Program-made: the position numbers and the translations under genes
Source of the DNA: Yinghuangia sp035454725
Lineage (GTDB): Bacteria > Actinomycetota > Actinomycetes > Streptomycetales > Streptomycetaceae
DNA length: 64,000 nt
Assembly: GCF_051388935.1 (NCBI RefSeq)
Contig: NZ_JBPKBI010000018.1
Coordinates: 1-64,000, forward strand
Direction: 5' to 3'
The notes under the pieces: generated by a model
Seen by the model: the letters and a program-made list of their open reading frames with translations, nothing else
What the model was told of the DNA's origin: nothing
Databases searched by the model: none
Shown here: positions 27,219-36,282 of the stretch, in pieces
How the letters are laid out: each line of letters begins with the position of its first letter
Numbering within the stretch: position 1 is the first letter of the stretch

Positions 27219-29192
27219 GTGGGTAAAGGCGAGAAGGACCAGAGCACGTCGGGTCCGGCCCCGGATCCGGAGCCGGTCTCGGCTCCGGACGCCGGTGCGC
27301 CGGAGGCGCCGACGGCCGCCTCGGACCTCTCGCCGGCGGACGGGCCGATCGAGACCGGCGAGTCGGCGCCGACCGCGGCATCCGACACGGAAGCAACGGC
27401 CGACGAGGTCGACGCAGCCGCCGGAATCGCAGGACCGGACTCATCTGCTGACAGTGCGTCATCCTCCGGTCAGGAAGGACCCGGTGACGACGAGTCTGCG
27501 GGGACCGACACGACAGCCCTTGGCGACGAGCCGGGGCGCGCGTCTTCCGCGGGGACACCGGCCGAGGCGGCCAACGCGGCGGTCACAGCGGACACGTCGG
27601 CCACGAACATCCCCGAGGCCGAAGTCCCCACACCGGAAACGGTGATCGCCCCCTCGCCGGTGGCCGACACACCCCAACTCCTCGCTCCGGCAAGGTCCGT
27701 CGACACCCGCCGGTCGACCCGCCGCAGACGGCGGTGGCGGCGGGTGCTCACCAGCATGGCCGTCACGATGGCGGTCATGTCGGCCTCGGCGGCGGTCAGC
27801 GCGTACGTCCTCTACCACCGTCTCGACGACCAGATCACCACCGAAGAGGTCGCCGAGAAGATCGGCCCTTCCCGGCCTCCGGTGATGCCGGAGGCGTACG
27901 GCGCGGTCAACATCCTGCTGATGGGCTCGGACGACCGGACCGGCGAGAACAAGAAGTACGGCGACGTCGGCGACGGAACAAAACGGTCGGACACGACGAT
28001 ACTTCTGCACCTGGCCGCCGACCGGAAGACCTCGGTGGCGGTGAGCATCCCGCGCGACCTGATGGTGCAGATACCCTCATGCGTGCGCGACGACGGCTCG
28101 ACTTCCCGCGCCTACCGGGACCAGTTCAACCACGCGTTCGAGATAGGCGGCTCGGCGTGCACGATCAAGACCGTCGAACTGATGACGCAGGTACAGATAG
28201 ACCACCACATCGTCATCGACTTCACCGGCTTCAAGCACATGGTCGATGCGGTCGACGGCGTGGACGTATGCATGTCCGAGCCGTTGAAGGACGAGAACGC
28301 GCGGCTCGATCTCGCCGCCGGGCCACAGAAGTTGAACGGCGAGGAGGCGCTTGCCTTCGTTCGCGCGCGGTATGACCTCGGCGACGGCAGCGACACCCAG
28401 CGCATGGTGCGGCAACAGCGCTTTCTGGCCTCGCTGATGCACAAGGTGCAGTCGAACGGTGTCCTGTTCAATCCCGTGAAGCTGTACGAACTCCTCAACG
28501 CGGCCACGAAGTCCATCACCGCGGACCCCGGCCTCGACTCGCTCGACGAGCTGACCGACCTCTCCAAGAGCGTCGCCGACATACCGGCGGACCAGTCGGC
28601 GTTCCTCACCGTGCCGCGCCAGCCGTACCGCTACGACACGAACCGCGACGAGTTGGTGCAGCCGGACGCCGACGCGTTGTTCACCGCGATCCGCTACGAC
28701 CGCGTGGCGGTGGCCAAATCGGACCCGCGTGACGATTCGGAAGGCAGCGGGAGCGTGCGCATCGACGACCCGACCCCGCTTGCCACAAGCGGGAGTTCGG
28801 AAGACGGCCGGCCCGGCGCCACGTCGACCGGAACGAGCGGCACGGAGGACGGCGACGTCACGGCGAAGCCGTCGGCCGGAGCGACCAAGCGCCCGGCGGA
28901 CGAGCTGGAGACCGTCGTACCACGCACGGGTGCGTCGTCGGGGACAGCTTCGGCAAGTGCCGCAAACGCTGCAACCGACGCGGCGACGAGCGACGAACAG
29001 CCGTTCTCAGCAAGGCCGTCCGGGACCGGGTCGCCCGATGATCCGTCGTCCGGCGGCCCGTCGCCGTCCGGATCTGCGGACGCCTCCACGGCGCCTTCGC
29101 CAAACGGATCGCCCAGCGCCACTCCCAGTGCGCCCGCCGGGCCGATCGTGACGGTCACCGGACGCACCGTCGAGCAGGATGTGTGCTCATGA
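27219..29192 (+). CDS. LCP-family (LytR-CpsA-Psr) protein 1
   Basis: The product is 657 residues. A disordered, acidic Ser/Thr/Ala-rich cytoplasmic region (about 1-165) precedes one membrane helix (about 177-200) and an extracellular LCP domain (about 230-407). The domain has LLMGSDDR with the pyrophosphate-binding Arg, SIPRD, and FVRARYDLGDGSD. A long Ser/Thr/Pro-rich tail (about 505-657) replaces the LytR_C domain seen in three of the paralogues here. LCP enzymes attach polyprenyl-linked glycopolymers to peptidoglycan. The GTG at 27219 is chosen; a GTG 21 bases upstream is an alternative. Confidence 0.88.
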   Translation: MGKGEKDQSTSGPAPDPEPVSAPDAGAPEAPTAASDLSPADGPIETGESAPTAASDTEATADEVDAAAGIAGPDSSADSASSSGQEGPGDDESAGTDTTALGDEPGRASSAGTPAEAANAAVTADTSATNIPEAEVPTPETVIAPSPVADTPQLLAPARSVDTRRSTRRRRRWRRVLTSMAVTMAVMSASAAVSAYVLYHRLDDQITTEEVAEKIGPSRPPVMPEAYGAVNILLMGSDDRTGENKKYGDVGDGTKRSDTTILLHLAADRKTSVAVSIPRDLMVQIPSCVRDDGSTSRAYRDQFNHAFEIGGSACTIKTVELMTQVQIDHHIVIDFTGFKHMVDAVDGVDVCMSEPLKDENARLDLAAGPQKLNGEEALAFVRARYDLGDGSDTQRMVRQQRFLASLMHKVQSNGVLFNPVKLYELLNAATKSITADPGLDSLDELTDLSKSVADIPADQSAFLTVPRQPYRYDTNRDELVQPDADALFTAIRYDRVAVAKSDPRDDSEGSGSVRIDDPTPLATSGSSEDGRPGATSTGTSGTEDGDVTAKPSAGATKRPADELETVVPRTGASSGTASASAANAATDAATSDEQPFSARPSGTGSPDDPSSGGPSPSGSADASTAPSPNGSPSATPSAPAGPIVTVTGRTVEQDVCS

Positions 29193-29245
29193 CGTCAAAA
29201 AGCGCGCAGAGACCGAACTCTCCGCGATCACACCGAAACACGAAT

Positions 29246-29269
29246 GGGCGATCTTCATACAAATCGCCC
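29246..29269 (+). terminator. Hairpin after LCP 1
   Basis: GGGCGAT (29246-29252) pairs with ATCGCCC (29263-29269) over a 10-nt loop, about 55 bp past the stop. The stem is short and has no T-tract, so termination may be partial. Confidence 0.4.
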
Positions 29270-29324
29270 CAATCTTGAAAAGGTAGGTTTCAGGACAGCC
29301 GCAGTGGGCCCCGAACTTGCCCGC

Positions 29325-29330
29325 TAGGGT
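29325..29330 (+). promoter_or_regulatory. Possible -10 box for LCP 2
   Basis: TAGGGT lies about 110 bp before the GTG of LCP 2. No convincing -35 is seen, so this is a weak call. Confidence 0.25.
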
Positions 29331-29438
29331 GGCTTTTTCTCAGCGCACGTCACACGCATACGCGAGATACGCCGACAGACCGGGACGCGAACGGGAGACA
29401 CGCGTCGAACCACAGGTGGGCGGGAGGAGGAGCGGGTC

Positions 29439-31364
29439 GTGAACGCAGGCAGCGCGCCCAGGCGCGGCGGACCGGGTGGCGACAACAACCTGGACGCGCT
29501 GAACGACGCCGACGTGGCCGACCTGTGGGTCGTGGACCCGGAGACCGGCAGTTACCGGCTGCGCACACCGGACGCGAACAGCGGTGTGCCGTCCGCCGGT
29601 TCGCCTGTCACATCCGCCACACCGGGCGCACCTGCCCCGAGAGGCGGCGGCTCGGATCGTCTCCCCGCGGTGCGCGGCGGCGCGAGTGCCGGCCGTTCCC
29701 GCACCGCGAACAACCGCACGATCGCCCCGCCGCGCACCAGCCCGGAGGCCGACCCCGCCCGCCCGCAGCCGTCGCGTACGGGCCGCCGGGCGCCGAAGGC
29801 GCCGAGCAAGGCCAAGAAGCGCATCAAGTGGACGGCGATCACGCTGGCCGGGGTGCTGGTGGTGGTGGCCGGGGGCGCGTACGGCTATTACCTGTACCTC
29901 AACAGCCGCATAAAGAAGACCGACCGCAGCGCGGCCAACGAGGTACCGCCTTCCGCAGCCGACGAGTTCGGGCGCACGCCGCTCAACGTACTGCTGATCG
30001 GCTCGGACACCCGCGTCGGCAAGGGCAACCAGGTCGGCGGCGAGACCGGGCACGAGGGACTTGCCGACAGCACGATCCTGATGCACCTGTCGGCCGACCG
30101 TTCCAACGCCACGATGGTCAGCATTCCGCGCGACACGATGGTCGACCGGCCTGCGTGCAACTACGAGGAAGACGGCGACAAGAAGGTCCACCCGGCATCC
30201 ACGCAGAAGGTGCAGTTCAACAGCACCCTGGGAACGCCGCCGGGCGCACCGTGCACCGTGGCGACGGTCGAGCGGATGCTCGGCGTCCAAGTCGACCACT
30301 ATCTGCTGATCGACTTCAACGGCGTCAAGCAGATGACCAAGGCCGTCGGCGGTGTGCCGATCAACCTGTGCGGGCCCATCAACGACCCGGTGCTGCCGAA
30401 CAAACAGGGCGGCACCGGCCTCAAACTCAAGGCCGGCCCGCAACGCCTCGAAGGAAACGACGCGTTGCAGTTCCTCCGGGCCCGCCACGCGTTCGGCGAC
30501 GGCAGTGACCTGGCTCGCATCGAGGCGCAGAAGAGCTTCCTCATGGCCTTGGCCCGCGAGGTCAAGCGCAACGCGAAGTGGAGCAATCCCAAAGCGGTCT
30601 TCGACATCGCCCAGGCCGCCACCGGCAACCTCCAGGTCGACCGCGGCCTCGGCACGATCGACAAACTCGCCGCGCTCGGGAACGAGATCAAGAAGATCCC
30701 CGAGGACCGTATGGCGTTCACGACTCTTCCCAACGAGCCCTACCCGGGCAACCCCGACGCGTGGGTGCAGCAACGCCAACCGGACGCCGCCAACTTGTGG
30801 AAGGCCTTGGCGACGGACACCGCCGTCACCGAGGGCAATCCCGCAGCGCCCGTCTCATCGCCTCCTCCGGCCGCGGCCACAACACCTGCGGCCCCGGCTC
30901 CGGCCCCCGTGGACCCCTCGACCATGCGGGTGACCGTCCGGAACACCACCGACGCACCCAAGGCCAAGTCCGTGGTGGAACAACTGGACACGCTCGGCTA
31001 CAAGGCCGAGGTGGACAGCACCGAAAGCAGCATCCGCGACAACAGCGTGATCCGCTACCCGGCTGGCAAGGCCGACGCCGCCCGGCAACTCGCCGTCGCG
31101 GTGGGCATATCCGAGGTGGCGATAGAGGAAAGCGCGTCGGGGACGAGTACGTTCCAACTCATCATCGGTTCCGACTTCCCGAACCTCGACTCGGCCGACG
31201 CCCCGATCGCGGGTGCGGCCCCGGCCGGTTCGGCACCGCAATCCGGCACCGCGGGAGCCCCCGCGACGACCGCACCCCCCGTCGTCGCAGTGCCGCCCGC
31301 CGCCGACCTTAAGCTGAACACCGCCGACAACGAAGCCTGCATCCCCACGAATTCAAAGAAGTAG
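29439..31364 (+). CDS. LCP-family protein 2 with LytR_C domain
   Basis: The product is 641 residues. The cytoplasmic N-terminus contains DADVADLWVVDPETGSYRL, a motif shared only with LCP 3 in this window. One membrane helix spans about 130-155. The LCP domain spans about 182-375 (LLIGSDTR, SIPRDTMV, FLRARHAFGDGSD), and a LytR_C domain spans about 495-580 (MRVTVRNTTDAPKAK). It probably ligates a surface glycopolymer to the wall. The GTG start has GGAGGAGG upstream. LCP 3 follows after 90 bp and is its close paralogue, so both are probably co-transcribed. Confidence 0.92.
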   Translation: MNAGSAPRRGGPGGDNNLDALNDADVADLWVVDPETGSYRLRTPDANSGVPSAGSPVTSATPGAPAPRGGGSDRLPAVRGGASAGRSRTANNRTIAPPRTSPEADPARPQPSRTGRRAPKAPSKAKKRIKWTAITLAGVLVVVAGGAYGYYLYLNSRIKKTDRSAANEVPPSAADEFGRTPLNVLLIGSDTRVGKGNQVGGETGHEGLADSTILMHLSADRSNATMVSIPRDTMVDRPACNYEEDGDKKVHPASTQKVQFNSTLGTPPGAPCTVATVERMLGVQVDHYLLIDFNGVKQMTKAVGGVPINLCGPINDPVLPNKQGGTGLKLKAGPQRLEGNDALQFLRARHAFGDGSDLARIEAQKSFLMALAREVKRNAKWSNPKAVFDIAQAATGNLQVDRGLGTIDKLAALGNEIKKIPEDRMAFTTLPNEPYPGNPDAWVQQRQPDAANLWKALATDTAVTEGNPAAPVSSPPPAAATTPAAPAPAPVDPSTMRVTVRNTTDAPKAKSVVEQLDTLGYKAEVDSTESSIRDNSVIRYPAGKADAARQLAVAVGISEVAIEESASGTSTFQLIIGSDFPNLDSADAPIAGAAPAGSAPQSGTAGAPATTAPPVVAVPPAADLKLNTADNEACIPTNSKK

Positions 31365-31454
31365 AAGACGTAGTGGCGGCGAAGATCCCGCACAGCCACA
31401 GCAGTTGCTTCGGTCGCCAAAAGGCCGCACACTCACGCCGGAGGTACGCACGGC

Positions 31455-33293
31455 ATGGCATCGGGGCACGGGCGCTCGCACGACGCGCATGACGCGTACG
31501 GCGCGCGTAATTCCGGGTCCGCGTCCGGGGCTTCGGGAACGGGCTCGGACAACGGACTCGGCGGCATGGACGACGCCGACGTCGCCGATTTGTGGGTGAT
31601 GGACCCGGACACGGGCGCGTACCGGCTGCGCACGCCGGAAGAACTCGCCGCGGAAAGCGCCGCCGAGGCCGCGTCCACACCGGGCACGGCCCTCGCGGTG
31701 CCCACGCGCTCACCCGAGCGAGCGCCGGTTCCGGCGCCGAGGCGCAGGCAGCCGGCACGACCGGCGCCTCGCCCGAGCAAGGCGAAGAAGCGCCTCAAGT
31801 GGGTCGCCATCAGCCTCGCGGGCCTGCTCGTGGTGATCGTCGGTGCCGCCTACGGGTACTACGAGTACCTCAACAGCCGCATAAAGACGGACGAACGCAG
31901 CGGCAACGACGAGGTCGGGGCGGCGCCCGAGGACCCGGCGGGCCGCCGTCAGATGAACATCCTGCTGATCGGCTCGGACAGCCGTGTCGGCGAGGGAAAC
32001 GCCGGCTACGGCGACGAAGGCAAGGCCGGCGCCGCCGATACGACCCTGTTGCTCCACCTCTCCGCCGACCGCTCCAACGCGTCGGTGGTGAGCATTCCTC
32101 GCGACATGTACGTCGACCGGCCTTCGTGCAAGCACGACAAGGGGACACAACCGGCCGCGGAACGCGTCCCCTTCAACAGCACGATGGTCGAGCCCGGAGG
32201 GCCGCCCTGCACTGTCGCCACGGCCGAACGCATGCTCGGCGTGCGCATCGACCATTGGATCATGATCGATTTCAACGGCGTCAAAGAGATGACCAAAGCG
32301 GTCGGCGGCGTCGACATCGTGCTGTGCGACCGGTTGTACGACCCGAAGGGGAACAAGAAGGGCACCGGCCTGGACCTTCCGGCGGGACCGCACAACCTCC
32401 AAGGCGAACGAGCACTCCAATTCCTCCGCGCCCGGCACGGCTTCCAACTCGGCAGCGACCTGGCGCGCATCGAGGCACAGAAGTCGTTTCTGATGGCCTT
32501 GGCCCGGAAAATCAAGACAAGCGCGACGTGGAAGGACCCGCAGGCGGTCTTCCAGATCGCCCAGGCCGCAACCGGCAACATCACCGTTGACGAAGGGCTC
32601 GACACCATCGCCAAGCTGGTGTCGCTCGCCAATGAGATCAAGAAGGTCCCCGAGAAGCGCATGGCCTTTACGACGGTGCCGGTCACGGATGCGTCGGACA
32701 AGGCGCACGTAGTCCCCATCGAACCGACGGCCACAAACCTGTGGGCCACCGTCCGCAAGGACATTCCCCTCACCGAAGGTGACCCCAACGCCCCGGTGAC
32801 GCCGGTCGGTTCTGCTCCCCCGGCTCCCCAGGTGCCGGCGCCTCCGCAGATCGATCCGGCGACGATCTCTGTCACGGTACGCAACAGCACCCAGGTCCCC
32901 AAGGCCCAGGAGGTCGTCAACCAACTCGTCGCCCAGAAGTACAAGGCGACCCTCGACCAGACCGGCGGCAACCAGCAGGCCAACAGCTCGATCACCTACC
33001 CGGCGGGCCGGATCGACGCAGCCAGGCAACTCGCCGCCGCCCTCGGCCTCCCCGAGACCGCACTGGATGAGAGCACCAAGTCTGGTACGAAGCTCCAACT
33101 CGTGATCGGCCTCGACTTCCCGGGGCTCAACGACCCCAAGCCCTCCGCATCGGGCAAAACACCGGCCGGCGGCACGGTCAGCACAGCTCCCGCACCGGCT
33201 GCGTCGCCCACAATCACGCCGCCGAAGGCCGAGGACATCAAGCTGAACACGGCCGACAACGAGTCGTGCATCAAGACCGCGAACTCGAAGTAG
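31455..33293 (+). CDS. LCP-family protein 3 with LytR_C domain
   Basis: The product is 612 residues with the same architecture as LCP 2: N-terminal DADVADLWVMDPDTGAYRL, a membrane helix at about 115-140, an LCP domain at about 166-355 (LLIGSDSR, SIPRDMYV, FLRARHGFQLGSD) and LytR_C at about 472-555. The match to LCP 2 runs over the whole length, marking a tandem duplication. GGAGG stands ten bases before the ATG. It ends at a hairpin shared with the convergent beta-propeller gene. Confidence 0.92.
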   Translation: MASGHGRSHDAHDAYGARNSGSASGASGTGSDNGLGGMDDADVADLWVMDPDTGAYRLRTPEELAAESAAEAASTPGTALAVPTRSPERAPVPAPRRRQPARPAPRPSKAKKRLKWVAISLAGLLVVIVGAAYGYYEYLNSRIKTDERSGNDEVGAAPEDPAGRRQMNILLIGSDSRVGEGNAGYGDEGKAGAADTTLLLHLSADRSNASVVSIPRDMYVDRPSCKHDKGTQPAAERVPFNSTMVEPGGPPCTVATAERMLGVRIDHWIMIDFNGVKEMTKAVGGVDIVLCDRLYDPKGNKKGTGLDLPAGPHNLQGERALQFLRARHGFQLGSDLARIEAQKSFLMALARKIKTSATWKDPQAVFQIAQAATGNITVDEGLDTIAKLVSLANEIKKVPEKRMAFTTVPVTDASDKAHVVPIEPTATNLWATVRKDIPLTEGDPNAPVTPVGSAPPAPQVPAPPQIDPATISVTVRNSTQVPKAQEVVNQLVAQKYKATLDQTGGNQQANSSITYPAGRIDAARQLAAALGLPETALDESTKSGTKLQLVIGLDFPGLNDPKPSASGKTPAGGTVSTAPAPAASPTITPPKAEDIKLNTADNESCIKTANSK

Positions 33294-33299
33294 CGGACA

Positions 33300-33320
33300 G
33301 CCGGGGCGAGTTCCCCCGGC
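33300..33320. terminator. Bidirectional terminator
   Basis: GCCGGGG (33300-33306) pairs with CCCCGGC (33314-33320) over a 7-nt loop, in the 53-bp gap between two convergent genes, so it can serve both strands. Confidence 0.55.
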
Positions 33321-33346
33321 CCCGCGACAACCCGGACGGCCCGTGC

Positions 33347-34708
33347 TCAGCGTTGGCGCGGGTCTTCCGGGGCGCTGCCTGCGTCGGCTTGGGCTTCGGG
33401 GGTCAAGTAGGCGATCGTCCAGGCGAGTTCGGGGCTCACCGTGCGTTGGACGATGACGCGTTGGCCGCTGACGAAGACGCGGTCGGCCGGGGCTGTCAGG
33501 GTGGTCGGCTGGGCCACGCCGTCGGTGACCCGGAGGACGCGGGGACCGGATTCGCCGGGGAGGTAGAGGAGGGTTCCGTTGGTGCCGCCGTCGGCGAGGC
33601 GCTTGAGGCCGGGAACCGGGGTGAACCAAACGGGAGTTGCGTCGGCGATGCGGTACGCGGCGACACCGTCCGCCCCCGCGCGGTTCTCGTGGACGACGAC
33701 GAAGTCCCCGGTTAGCAGAGCGTCCTCGGGTTCTGTGGCGGCGATCGTCCACAGCGTCTTCCCGGTGGTGTCGAGCGCGGTGAGGGTGCCGGGGCCGCCC
33801 CTCTCCGGGCGGGAACCGACCACCACGCGGCCGTCCTCGGCGGCGGCGAAGGAGGCCTCGCCCGGGTCGCCGGGGAGCTTCGCCTGCCACACGGGCTCCG
33901 CGACGCCGGGGCGGTAGGCCGCCACCGCGCCGGGGCCCGCGGCGTATACGAGCTTTCCGTCGGAGGACACGTCGGTCCAGGTGCCCTGGACGTTCCACTG
34001 CCGGGTCACCTTGCCGGTGACGACGTCCTGGTAAGCGATCGCCGACGTGCCGGGCCCGGCGCCCTTGGGCGCGCCGACGAGCAGCACTGTGCGGCCGTTG
34101 CCGGTGGTACCGGTGACCCAGCCCGATGCGTTGCCCGCCTGCGACTTCGCCGGACTCAGCGGGACGGATTGGCACCACTGGAGGTAGCCGGAGCGCGCGT
34201 CGGCGCCGATGACGTTCGTCGAACCGTCCGACTGCGGCACGAAGGTCAGGGCCCGCAGGTTCTTCATGAAGTAGTCGGCCGGTGCGTCGGCCGTGCGCAT
34301 CCAGTGGCGCTTGCCGTTGCGGCCCTCGTACATCGCGAGGTCGCCGGGGTCGGCGCCGCCGCGTGCGGTCAGCAGGCCGAGTTCGTCGGTCAGCACGGGG
34401 TTGGGGCCGGGCGTCGCGATGGTCCACACCGGGCCGCCGATCGCCTCGTCGCCGGTGAAGGACGTCGCGGCCTGGTAGGCGGGGTCGCGCTGCGCGGCGC
34501 GCAGGGCGGGGTCGTCGTAGGTGTCGATGAGGCGCACGGTGTAGGCGTCCGGGAACACCTTCTTGTCGGTGAAGCTGTCGAAGTCTGCCCAGCAGGACGA
34601 GACTTCCTCGGCCTGTACGGCCACGACACCCAGCACCGCGACCAACACCGCCGCACCGCAGCCCGCGATGAGCTTGCCGAGGGGGACTTTGCCGAGCCTG
34701 GATTTCAC
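33347..34708 (-). CDS. Membrane-anchored PQQ-like beta-propeller protein
   Basis: The product is 453 residues. One N-terminal membrane helix (about 13-33) precedes a repeat-rich extracellular region with recurring blades such as VTGKVTRQWNV, LTALDTTGKTLWTI and IADATPVWFTPV, the style of PQQ-like quinoprotein propellers. No PQQ-binding residues are evident, so it is more likely a scaffold or polymer-binding protein. The GTG start has GGGAG eight bases upstream. It lies downstream of the nucleotide-sugar dehydrogenase gene on the same strand. Confidence 0.75.
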   Translation of the reverse strand: MKSRLGKVPLGKLIAGCGAAVLVAVLGVVAVQAEEVSSCWADFDSFTDKKVFPDAYTVRLIDTYDDPALRAAQRDPAYQAATSFTGDEAIGGPVWTIATPGPNPVLTDELGLLTARGGADPGDLAMYEGRNGKRHWMRTADAPADYFMKNLRALTFVPQSDGSTNVIGADARSGYLQWCQSVPLSPAKSQAGNASGWVTGTTGNGRTVLLVGAPKGAGPGTSAIAYQDVVTGKVTRQWNVQGTWTDVSSDGKLVYAAGPGAVAAYRPGVAEPVWQAKLPGDPGEASFAAAEDGRVVVGSRPERGGPGTLTALDTTGKTLWTIAATEPEDALLTGDFVVVHENRAGADGVAAYRIADATPVWFTPVPGLKRLADGGTNGTLLYLPGESGPRVLRVTDGVAQPTTLTAPADRVFVSGQRVIVQRTVSPELAWTIAYLTPEAQADAGSAPEDPRQR

Positions 34709-34760
34709 GCGTGCGCTCCCGGAACGGATACGGCGGTGGTGCGGTGTCGGCGGACCCGCG

Positions 34761-34783
34761 CCCCGCGACGCGTCGCCGCGGGG
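34761..34783 (-). terminator. Hairpin after the nucleotide-sugar dehydrogenase
   Basis: CCCCGCG (34761-34767) pairs with CGCGGGG (34777-34783) over a 9-nt loop, about 55 bp past the dehydrogenase stop and before the beta-propeller gene. Confidence 0.45.
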
Positions 34784-34838
34784 ACGCGGACGGCCCGGAC
34801 GGGCTCCCCGGCGGGGCGGTGCTGCCGGGACACGGCTG

Positions 34839-36146
34839 TCAGTTGCCGCCGCCGATGGTCCGGCGGACGACCCCCGCCCACAGGTCGGGGTCGGTCACCC
34901 GCCGCCCGTCCACAAGGGCACGGACGCCCGGGAACTGGTCGGCCGCCAGCGTGCGGTACGCGGCGTGGTCGCTCTGCACGACCACCGCGTCCACCGAGTC
35001 GCCGTCGCGGTACGGCGTCAGCCCGAGCGCGGTGATCTCGTCGTCCGTGTACAGCGGGTCGCTCACCACCGCCTCCGCGCCGGCCGCGCGCAGCGCCTCG
35101 ACGACCGGGAAGACACCAGAGAAGGCCGTCTCCTTCACCCCTCCCCGGTAGGTGACGCCGAGCACGGCGACCCGCGCGCCGCGAAGCCCCGAGCCGCCGT
35201 CGCGCGACAGCAGGCCGTCGAGCAGCCCGACCGCGTACCCCGGCATGCCGGCGTTGGTGGTCCGTGCGGCCTTCACGATCGTGGCGTCGGGGTCGTTGAA
35301 CGCGTAAAAGCGCGGATAGACCGGGATGCAGTGTCCGCCGACCGCGATGCCCGGCCGGTGGATGTGGCTGTAGGGCTGCGAGTTGGACGCCTCGATGACC
35401 GCGTGGATGTCGATGCCGACCGAGTCCGCGAACCGCGCGAACTGGTTGGCGAGGCCGATGTTGACGTCGCGGTACGTGGTCTCTGCGAGCTTCGCGAGCT
35501 CGGCGGCCTCCGCGCTGCCCATGTCCCAGACGCCGTTGCCGCGCGCGAGGTCGGGGCGCTCGTCGAAGTCGAGAGTCGCCTCGTAGAACTCGACCGCCTT
35601 CTTCGCACTCGCCTCGTCGACGCCGCCGACCAGCTTGGGGTAGCGGCGCAGGTCGGCGAAGATGCGGCCGGTGAGCACGCGTTCGGGGCTGTGGCACAGG
35701 AAGAACTCGGTGCCGCAGGAGAGTCCGGACGCGGATTCGAGCTGCGGGAGGAAGCGCTCGCGGGTGGTGTGCACCGGCAGGGTCGTCTCGTACGACACCA
35801 GTGTGCCCGGCCGCAGCCCGGCGGCGATCGCGGCCGTCGCGGCGTCCATCGCACGGAAGTCGGGGCGCGCGTCGGCGTCGACCACGACAGGGACCACCAC
35901 GACGACGTAGTCGCTGTCGGCGACCGCGGCCGTCGTGTCCGTCGTCGCGCGCAACGCACCGGAGGCGACCGCGTCGCGCAGCCGCACGTCGAGCTCCGCC
36001 TCACCCGGGAACGGCTCGATCCCCTGGTTGACCAGATCGACCACGGCGGCGTTGACGTCGGCGCCGACGACCTCGTGGCCCTTGGCCGCGAACTGCACGG
36101 CAAGCGGAAGGCCGATCTTCCCGAGCGCGACGACACAGATCTTCAC
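34839..36146 (-). CDS. Nucleotide-sugar (UDP-GlcNAc/ManNAc-type) 6-dehydrogenase
   Basis: The 435-residue enzyme oxidises the C6 hydroxyl of a UDP-sugar to the uronic acid with two NAD+. The N-terminal Rossmann loop is VVALGKIGLPLAVQFAAKG, and the catalytic Cys is in GGHCIPVYP. It belongs to the WecC/WbpA branch. Given the Wlb/Wbp-like genes 2.5-5 kb away, the likely reaction is UDP-GlcNAc to UDP-GlcNAcA (inferred). The GTG at 36146 gives a start directly on the Rossmann strand; a GAAGG lies somewhat far upstream. Confidence 0.88.
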   Translation of the reverse strand: MKICVVALGKIGLPLAVQFAAKGHEVVGADVNAAVVDLVNQGIEPFPGEAELDVRLRDAVASGALRATTDTTAAVADSDYVVVVVPVVVDADARPDFRAMDAATAAIAAGLRPGTLVSYETTLPVHTTRERFLPQLESASGLSCGTEFFLCHSPERVLTGRIFADLRRYPKLVGGVDEASAKKAVEFYEATLDFDERPDLARGNGVWDMGSAEAAELAKLAETTYRDVNIGLANQFARFADSVGIDIHAVIEASNSQPYSHIHRPGIAVGGHCIPVYPRFYAFNDPDATIVKAARTTNAGMPGYAVGLLDGLLSRDGGSGLRGARVAVLGVTYRGGVKETAFSGVFPVVEALRAAGAEAVVSDPLYTDDEITALGLTPYRDGDSVDAVVVQSDHAAYRTLAADQFPGVRALVDGRRVTDPDLWAGVVRRTIGGGN

Positions 36147-36260
36147 GATGCGCAAACCTTCGGTCGACAGTGGTCCGGACGGTGCTCCGCCGGTGATCCA
36201 GGTGCGGCCAGCGTACCGGCCGGAAAATGCGGCGGTCGAAGTCGCTGGTGGAGGTGCGGG

Positions 36261-36276
36261 CCGGACCTCGGTCCGG
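36261..36276 (-). terminator. Hairpin after wecB
   Basis: CCGGACC (36261-36267) pairs with GGTCCGG (36270-36276) seven bases after the wecB stop. The two-base loop would open the inner pairs. It may reduce readthrough into the dehydrogenase gene. Confidence 0.4.
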
Positions 36277-36282
36277 TCCGGC

